DNA of 5,089 bases, from the NCBI GenBank assembly GCA_030610225.1, contig JAUWSD010000112.1, positions 1 through 5,089 on the forward strand. The letters are read 5' to 3'. Below, piece after piece: positions 1 to 3,741 of the stretch. This stretch comes from Chloroflexota bacterium. GTDB taxonomy: Bacteria > Chloroflexota > Anaerolineae > Anaerolineales > UBA11579. A model generated the notes under the pieces. It was given only the letters and a program-made list of their open reading frames with translations. It did no database searches and had not been told where the DNA came from. Made by a program: the position numbers and the translations under genes. Position 1 is the stretch's first letter; each line of letters starts with the position of its first letter.

Positions 1-291
1 AATTTAGGTTCAGACAAGAATGCTTTGAGGAATACACGAAAAGAAATATTAAAGGCCAGAAGAGAACTGGAAAGGGATCTTGCCGCATCAAGACGACAAA
101 TAAGCCGCTCAGTAAGACGCAGAGTTTCAGGATCTGATCTTGTAACCAAGAAAAGAACTGATGAACCTGTTTCAAACGAAGAAAGAGTGAAGATCCTTCA
201 AATGGTTGAAAGCGGATTGATCAATGTTGGAGAAGCAGAATTGCTCATGGCAGCGATCGAAGGCAATGATCTGGACATTTCAGAATCATAA
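1..291 (+). CDS. C-terminal part of a protein ending in a SHOCT-like (LiaX/YvlB N-terminal type) helical module; 5' end outside the window
   Basis: The frame is open from base 1, so the gene very probably starts upstream; the TTG at 25 has no ribosome binding site and is not a convincing start. The visible 96 residues fall into two parts. Residues about 8-42 are a highly charged, arginine/lysine-rich stretch that reads as a long helix or coiled coil (TRKEILKARRELERDL and onward), with no hydrophobic membrane segment. Residues about 59-88 are a helix-turn-helix unit, EERVKILQMVESGLINVGEA followed by ELLMAAI, of the SHOCT-like type found at the N terminus of LiaX/YvlB-family and DUF2089-related proteins. 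Here it sits at the C terminus. It resembles the module of the 126-residue protein two genes downstream, including at DNA level. It is first in a tight four-gene operon, with the next start 10 bases beyond its stop. The function of the missing part is unknown; a role in envelope stress sensing is only suggested by its neighbours. Confidence 0.75.
   Translation, partial: NLGSDKNALRNTRKEILKARRELERDLAASRRQISRSVRRRVSGSDLVTKKRTDEPVSNEERVKILQMVESGLINVGEAELLMAAIEGNDLDISES
178..237 (+). repeat. Diverged direct repeat copy 1: DNA encoding a SHOCT-like module
   Basis: This stretch inside the first gene aligns without gaps to 1037-1096 in the third gene. By my hand count about 46 of 60 bases match, including identical runs such as AAGATCCTT and TGATCAATG. 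Both copies are in frame and encode EERxKILxMxxxGxIN. It is a coding repeat, not a mobile element. Confidence 0.65.
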
Positions 292-295
292 GGAG
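290..295 (+). promoter_or_regulatory. Ribosome binding site AAGGAG for the membrane-hairpin protein
   Basis: AAGGAG starts inside the TAA stop of the preceding gene and lies 6 bases before the ATG at 302. It fixes that start and shows that the two genes are read from one transcript. Confidence 0.85.
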
Positions 296-301
296 AACTA
301 A

Positions 302-1003
302 ATGTCTGAAATAAATGACATCTTGAACAAGATCCAAACTGGGGAAGTTTCACCAGAAGAAGCAGTTGAATTAATTGAGAACTTAAAGAATAACGATTCA
401 AACCCCGTTCCCGAGAAATCCACGATGGATATATTAAAAAGCATTGAATCTGGAGACCTCTCCGCTGCTGATGGAATAAAAATAATGAAGTCAGCAAAGG
501 CAGAATATAATCAAGAAGAAAAATCTCCGCCAGTTTCACTGCCCTCTGATGAAGAAATAAAAAGGTTTGAAAAGTGGTGGAGATATCCCTGGATAATCGG
601 GCTGGTTATTTTTATAGGAACTGGCTTGGGTATGAATTCAATTGTTCATGATCCCGGGATCAATTTCTGGTTCTTTCTACTGATCATCCCCCTGCTTCTG
701 GGATTGCTTATTCTTTTAGTAACATGGCCAAGTGAAAATAAAGCATGGGTTCATGTCAGAGTGAAAAACACAAAAGACGACCATCCAAATATAAAAATCA
801 GTATCCCCCTGCCAATGGTGTTTACATCGTGGGCATTGAAAATTGGCAAAAATTTCATACCAATTGAAATTAGTGAAAAATTAAATGTTGAAACAATTGA
901 ACTGTTATTTGATGAGATAAAGAACGGCAAGAAAACTGGCAATCCATTTCACGTCCACGTAGATGAAGGGGATGGTGAAATTGTAGATGTCTATATTGGA
1001 TAA
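302..1003 (+). CDS. Membrane protein with two SHOCT-like modules, a transmembrane hairpin and a C-terminal domain shared with its downstream neighbour
   Basis: The protein has 233 residues. Residues 1-30 (INDILNKIQTGEVSPEEAVE and following) and about 41-68 (MDILKSIESGDLSAADGIKI) are two successive SHOCT-like helical modules. A basic-aromatic patch, KRFEKWWR at 87-94, precedes two hydrophobic segments at about 96-115 and 122-141, joined by a short loop (HDPGIN). By the positive-inside rule the N terminus is cytoplasmic. With two crossings, the C-terminal domain returns to the cytoplasm. That domain (about 148-233) shares a pattern with the 126-residue protein encoded next: VRV near the start, an IPLP/NLP motif, NFIP, then an acidic DGE followed by a short YI end. 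I see no catalytic motif and infer a structural, sensory or scaffold role at the inner face of the membrane. It has no signal peptide. The family assignment of the helical modules is by pattern; the C-terminal domain is one I cannot name. Confidence 0.85.
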   Translation: MSEINDILNKIQTGEVSPEEAVELIENLKNNDSNPVPEKSTMDILKSIESGDLSAADGIKIMKSAKAEYNQEEKSPPVSLPSDEEIKRFEKWWRYPWIIGLVIFIGTGLGMNSIVHDPGINFWFFLLIIPLLLGLLILLVTWPSENKAWVHVRVKNTKDDHPNIKISIPLPMVFTSWALKIGKNFIPIEISEKLNVETIELLFDEIKNGKKTGNPFHVHVDEGDGEIVDVYIG

Positions 1004-1010
1004 GAAATTT

Positions 1011-1015
1011 GGAGG
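1011..1015 (+). promoter_or_regulatory. Ribosome binding site GGAGG for the 126-residue protein
   Basis: GGAGG lies 6 bases before the ATG at 1022 and 12 bases before the end of an adjacent second ATG (1025-1027). Either ATG could be used, changing the product by one residue; spacing slightly favours 1022. Confidence 0.85.
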
Positions 1016-1021
1016 TTTATT

Positions 1022-1402
1022 ATGATGGCAACAAGTGAAGAAAGATTAAAGATCCTTGATATGATCCAAAATGGTGTGATCAATGCTGAAGAAGGAGCAA
1101 AGTTATTAAAGGCTCTAAAAACAAAAAAAGAAGCTGGGACCAAATTCACTTCAGACCCCTCTGAGAAAAAGACTATTCGTGTCCGTGTTACAGACAGCGC
1201 TTCAGGAAATGCAAAGGTCAGTGTAAATTTACCAATTGGCCTGATCAGCGCCGGTTTGAATATTGCGTCAAATTTCATCCCTGAAAAAGAAAATGAGATA
1301 CTTGCAGAAGTCGAAAATGCCCTCAAGTCCGGAGCTTCCGGAAAGATCGTTGATGTCATCGATCATAATGACGGTGAACATATTGAAATTTATATTGACT
1401 AG
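1022..1402 (+). CDS. Small soluble SHOCT-like domain protein, paralogue of the preceding membrane protein
   Basis: The protein has 126 residues and no signal peptide or membrane segment, so it is cytoplasmic. Residues about 5-33 (SEERLKILDMIQNGVINAEE and the LLKAL end) form one SHOCT-like helical module of the type that starts LiaX/YvlB-family proteins. A charged linker (34-50) follows, then a domain at about 51-126: IRVRV, KVSVNLPIG, SNFIP, a predicted amphipathic helix (EILAEVENALKSG), and NDGEHIEIYID at the end. The same domain order, without the second helical module and the transmembrane hairpin, occurs in the gene just upstream, so the two look like products of duplication with gain or loss of the middle part. 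The gap to the upstream stop is 18 bases and to the downstream start 11 bases, which supports one operon. It may bind the membrane-anchored paralogue or the DUF4097 protein; that is inference. No enzymatic motif is visible. Confidence 0.85.
   Translation: MMATSEERLKILDMIQNGVINAEEGAKLLKALKTKKEAGTKFTSDPSEKKTIRVRVTDSASGNAKVSVNLPIGLISAGLNIASNFIPEKENEILAEVENALKSGASGKIVDVIDHNDGEHIEIYID
1037..1096 (+). repeat. Diverged direct repeat copy 2: DNA encoding a SHOCT-like module
   Basis: This is the partner of the copy at 178-237, in the same reading frame of the 126-residue protein. The intervening membrane-protein gene carries more distant versions of the same module. Confidence 0.65.
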
Positions 1403-1406
1403 AGGA
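1401..1406 (+). promoter_or_regulatory. Ribosome binding site AGAGGA for the DUF4097 protein
   Basis: AGAGGA overlaps the TAG stop of the previous gene and lies 7 bases before the ATG at 1414. It supports that start and continued translation along one messenger RNA. Confidence 0.75.
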
Positions 1407-1413
1407 ATTAGAA

Positions 1414-2205
1414 ATGGATAAAGAAATTCAAGACTATAGATTTGATGTGTCAGATACCCCAGTAATAAAGATCAAAAATATTCGAGGTGAAATTAATATT
1501 AAACAAGGGGATGACAACGAAATAAAAGTTCAGGTGATAAAACATCCTGATACATGTAAGGGTGGCGAAACCAATATCACTGTTGAACAAATATCTGATT
1601 CAGTTATTTCTGCCTCAGTCGATTTTGAACACAGAAAAGCCTTCAGATTAAATTCACCTTGCCGGATCGACTTCATAATCGAAGTTCCTGCAGCCTGCCA
1701 GGTAAGAGCAAAGAATGTCAGTGGAAACATTGAGCTTCAAAATATTAATGGGGATCACCGTCTCAAATCTGTATCTGGAAGTGTTAAATTCTCAGGTATA
1801 GAAGCAGATGATTTCGCCGCAAAATCTGTCAGCGGTAAAATCCTGGGTGCTAATTTAAAATGTGCTAATGCAGAGATAGGTTCAGTATCAGGATCGCTTA
1901 AGCTCTCGGAAATGGAAATCGAAGAATCAGGCATCAGCACCATCAGTGGAAGCATCTCTTACGAAGGTGCATTAGGTTCTGGCAGACATGATATTGGAAC
2001 AATATCGGGCAGCATTAATCTAAGTATCCCGGAAGATACAAATATGGATTTCAGGGCATCAAGTATCAGTGGGAACTTGAAAAGCAATATGAATCTTCAG
2101 TTCACTTCAATATCCCGGAAAAAGTGGGCCGGCCAGCTCAATGAAGGCGGCAGCCTGATGAAACTAAAAACCATATCAGGCAGTATGCGTATCAACTCCC
2201 TGTAA
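1414..2205 (+). CDS. DUF4097-family beta-repeat protein (LiaX/YvlB C-terminal domain type)
   Basis: The protein has 263 residues with no signal peptide or membrane segment. After an N-terminal beta-rich part (about 1-95, with a first IRGEINI element at 23-29) comes a regular series of short units each carrying a (V/I)SG(S/N/K) motif followed by a beta strand. The SG pairs are at residues 103, 121, 140, 159, 178, 198, 219 and 255, a period of about 19. This is the signature of the DUF4097 family, whose repeats are expected to stack into a beta-helix or solenoid; in Firmicutes it forms the C-terminal part of LiaX and YvlB, linked to cell-envelope stress. Here the usual N-terminal helical module is absent, and similar modules are encoded by the upstream genes. 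The spacing between 219 and 255 is nearly double, and TSISRK at 231-236 looks like a unit whose glycine became arginine. It is last in the operon, followed by a terminator. Partner and ligand are unknown. Confidence 0.9.
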   Translation: MDKEIQDYRFDVSDTPVIKIKNIRGEINIKQGDDNEIKVQVIKHPDTCKGGETNITVEQISDSVISASVDFEHRKAFRLNSPCRIDFIIEVPAACQVRAKNVSGNIELQNINGDHRLKSVSGSVKFSGIEADDFAAKSVSGKILGANLKCANAEIGSVSGSLKLSEMEIEESGISTISGSISYEGALGSGRHDIGTISGSINLSIPEDTNMDFRASSISGNLKSNMNLQFTSISRKKWAGQLNEGGSLMKLKTISGSMRINSL

Positions 2206-2211
2206 AATAAA

Positions 2212-2239
2212 AAAAAGTTCCTGAATTCAGGAGCTTTTT
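2212..2239. terminator. Bidirectional intrinsic terminator between convergent genes
   Basis: A near-perfect inverted repeat pairs 2212-2223 with 2228-2239 around an AATT loop, with one G-U pair; the core is TTCCTG/CAGGAG. A T-run ends the + strand side. The A-run on the left gives a T-run when read from the - strand. It lies 6 bases after the DUF4097 stop and 16 bases beyond the end of the convergent regulator, so it can end both transcripts. Confidence 0.88.
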
Positions 2240-2255
2240 CATTTAAATTTGTTTA

Positions 2256-2942
2256 TTAATGTATATCTAAACGATACCCTTCCCGCCTGATCGTTGTCAG
2301 CAGTTCAGGTTTACGCGGATCTTTCTCAAGTGCGTTCCTCAGCCAGCTGATATGCACATCCAGAGTTCGTGTATCACCCGTATAATCTGTGCGCCATACT
2401 TTCTTAAATAATTCCTCTCTGTCAACCACTTCTCCACGTCTGTCGATCAACATCTTCAGCAATCTCACCAATCGCGGTGTCAGAGTTGTTTTCTTCCCAT
2501 TACACTTTACCTGCTTTCGTTCGAAATCCAAAATGATGGGACCGGCTTTTAAACTATGATCGTCATCACCTGGAAGTAATGGGAGAATTCTATTGATCAA
2601 TTTTCTGGCAGTAAAAGGTAATTCCAATATGTAATCTGCATATGGCACTTTTTCATTGCTTGAATTGCTTTCTGCAGTGATCAGGATAATTGGCAGGTTC
2701 TTGTAAGAATCTCTTATCGATTTGCATGTTCCAATTCCACTTGATTTCATTGATGCAGCATCAACGATCACAATCGATGGTTTCGATTTCTTGATCTTGT
2801 TTATAGCGGCTCTTGTGGTTGAAATCTTTTCTACGATTCCGCCCTTCTTTTCGACAGCTATTATTAACAGCTGATCAGTTGCATATCTGCCATGGATCCA
2901 ATAAATCTTCTTTTTATTTAATAATCGGATACTATTATTCAA
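2256..2942 (-). CDS. OmpR/PhoB-type winged-helix regulator with a degenerate receiver domain
   Basis: The protein has 228 residues. Residues about 11-122 have the receiver layout, but key positions differ from phosphorylatable receivers. The acidic pair after the first strand is His17-Gly18 (YWIHG), and the lysine before the conserved Pro-Phe is Leu108 (LELPF). Asp61 in IVIVDA occupies the phosphoacceptor place and Thr89 in LITA is kept. Residues about 134-228 are a complete OmpR-type DNA-binding domain: LTPRLVRLLKML, the transactivation-loop region GEVVDREELFKKVW, the recognition helix TRTLDVHISWLRNALE, and a wing ending RREGYRL. It is therefore probably a transcription factor that works without classical phosphorylation, like the atypical regulators ChxR or HP1043. 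No histidine kinase is adjacent. The start is TTG at 2942, chosen because it has AGGG seven bases upstream and a strong promoter about 50 bases upstream; no ATG or GTG lies in frame before the upstream stop. Targets are unknown: the convergent operon, its own promoter and the divergent nuclease gene are candidates. Confidence 0.88.
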   Translation of the reverse strand: MNNSIRLLNKKKIYWIHGRYATDQLLIIAVEKKGGIVEKISTTRAAINKIKKSKPSIVIVDAASMKSSGIGTCKSIRDSYKNLPIILITAESNSSNEKVPYADYILELPFTARKLINRILPLLPGDDDHSLKAGPIILDFERKQVKCNGKKTTLTPRLVRLLKMLIDRRGEVVDREELFKKVWRTDYTGDTRTLDVHISWLRNALEKDPRKPELLTTIRREGYRLDIH

Positions 2943-2949
2943 TTGCGTG

Positions 2950-2953
2950 CCCT
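2950..2953 (-). promoter_or_regulatory. Weak ribosome binding site AGGG deciding the TTG start of the regulator
   Basis: On the - strand AGGG (within ACAGGGCA) is 7 bases before the TTG at 2942. It is short but correctly placed, and no other usable start codon lies between it and the in-frame stop at 3009-3011. Confidence 0.55.
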
Positions 2954-2991
2954 GTAAAAGTAATCTAACATCAGTTTCTTGATGAACCCAG

Positions 2992-3020
2992 ATTATAGCA
3001 AAGAAACCTTAAAAAAACAA
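2992..3020 (-). promoter_or_regulatory. Sigma-70-type promoter with extended -10 for the regulator gene
   Basis: Read on the - strand, TTGTTT (3020-3015) and a perfect TATAAT (2997-2992) are separated by 17 bases, and TG one base before the -10 (3000-2999) gives an extended element. Transcription would start near 2985, leaving about a 40-base leader to the TTG start. Confidence 0.7.
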
Positions 3021-3043
3021 ATGGTCAAAATTTTCTATAAAAC

Positions 3044-3073
3044 TTGAATTCTTTAAGCTTACAACCTTAAAAT
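3044..3073 (+). promoter_or_regulatory. Possible upstream promoter for the nuclease-dnaB operon
   Basis: TTGAAT (3044-3049) and TAAAAT (3068-3073) are separated by 18 bases. The region is AT-rich, so chance matches are likely. It is weaker as a candidate than the promoter at 3097-3126. Confidence 0.35.
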
Positions 3074-3096
3074 ATTGCTTCATATAAAAGGTCGAG

Positions 3097-3126
3097 TTGC
3101 CTCACTGAGCTGTAACATGTTAAAAT
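3097..3126 (+). promoter_or_regulatory. Sigma-70-type promoter with extended -10 for the nuclease-dnaB operon
   Basis: TTGCCT (3097-3102) and TAAAAT (3121-3126) are separated by 18 bases, with TG at 3118-3119 forming an extended -10. Transcription would begin near 3133, about 35 bases before the ATG at 3169. The rest of the 226-base gap (2943-3168) shows no RNA gene or small reading frame that I can support. Confidence 0.55.
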
Positions 3127-3159
3127 AACAAATCAGCAAATTGGCTTCAATCTCATCTT

Positions 3160-3165
3160 GGAGGG
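3160..3165 (+). promoter_or_regulatory. Ribosome binding site GGAGGG, unusually close to the start
   Basis: The strong GGAGGG ends only 3 bases before the ATG at 3169. A second in-frame ATG at 3178 is 12 bases away. Neither spacing is ideal, so the true start may be codon 1 or codon 4; I kept 3169. Confidence 0.7.
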
Positions 3166-3168
3166 TGT

Positions 3169-3741
3169 ATGACTGAAATGGTTCAGGTAGTAATTGACAG
3201 CATCCGCTATGGTCTTATGTCACAACAGAGGGTTATTATTTTGCGCGAAATGGATGCGGAAAGATTCCTCGCGATCTGGGTGGACAATTATATGGCTGAG
3301 CAAATTACATTCTCTCTCCAGGAAGTAGAGGTTGCCAGACCAATGTCCCATGACTTGATCAAGAACATGCTCAAGAGTCTGAATGCAAGGATCCTGCGCG
3401 TTGAAGTAGTCGCTATACGGGCTGATGTCTTCTATGGAAATATAATCATTCAGACTGATGAAAACAAACAGATCAACATCGATGCCCGCCCCTCTGATGC
3501 TCTTGCGCTAGCTGTTAGAACCAGCGTGCCTATATTTGTATCCAAAGAAGTCATGGAGAGTGCTGGCGTTGAGCCTGAGAATGACATCATCGATGAGAAA
3601 AGGCAGGAACCATTAGGTGAAGTACCGTCCCAAACCCGGGAAACAGAAGCAGCGGTTGAAGACCTGTCCATATTTGAGCAGTTCCTTGATGACATCGAGC
3701 CAAATGATGAAGACGATCCAAAAGAAGAAGATAAATCATGA
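3169..3741 (+). CDS. Bifunctional nuclease (BFN/DUF151) family protein with acidic C-terminal tail
   Basis: The protein has 190 residues. Residues about 4-135 match the DUF151/BFN domain: VVIDSIRYGLMSQQRVIILR near the start, RFLAIWVD at 32-39, a segment (60-70) with SHDLIKNMLKSL, and the family hallmark INIDARPSDALALAVR at 102-117 followed by VPIFVSKEVMESAGV. Family members have been described as having both DNase and RNase activity, and a Thermotoga member has a known structure. The cellular role is poorly defined, and activity of this protein is inferred. The tail (about 136-190) is low-complexity and strongly acidic, with a short predicted helix (LSIFEQFLDDIE), a layout that may serve protein contacts. 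There is no signal peptide, so it acts in the cytoplasm. Its TGA stop overlaps the ATG of dnaB (ATGA), so the two are translationally coupled, which points to a DNA-maintenance context. It is divergent from the regulator gene. Confidence 0.92.
   Translation: MTEMVQVVIDSIRYGLMSQQRVIILREMDAERFLAIWVDNYMAEQITFSLQEVEVARPMSHDLIKNMLKSLNARILRVEVVAIRADVFYGNIIIQTDENKQINIDARPSDALALAVRTSVPIFVSKEVMESAGVEPENDIIDEKRQEPLGEVPSQTRETEAAVEDLSIFEQFLDDIEPNDEDDPKEEDKS

Noticed and set aside
25..27. TTG as the start of the first gene
   Set aside because: The frame is open to base 1, no Shine-Dalgarno precedes it, and an arginine-rich helix starting exactly here would be an odd N terminus; a 5'-truncated gene is more likely.
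198..539. Antisense open frame of 113 codons across the first two genes
   Set aside because: It spans the junction of two well-supported + strand genes, has no ribosome binding site, and its product has no recognisable domain. It is a shadow of the coding strand.
991..1359. Antisense open frame of 122 codons opposite the 126-residue protein
   Set aside because: It is almost entirely opposite a gene with a clear start, ribosome binding site and paralogue. The Phe/Ser-rich translation is typical of the reverse of Lys/Glu-rich coding sequence.
3043..3057. Imperfect inverted repeat CTTGAA/TTTAAG in the intergenic region
   Set aside because: It is only six pairs with a mismatch-like G-T and lies in very AT-rich DNA, so chance explains it; it has no T-run and is not a terminator.
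2943..3168. Riboswitch, small RNA or tRNA in the divergent gap
   Set aside because: I find no conserved stem set, tRNA fold or terminator there; promoters account for the visible signals.
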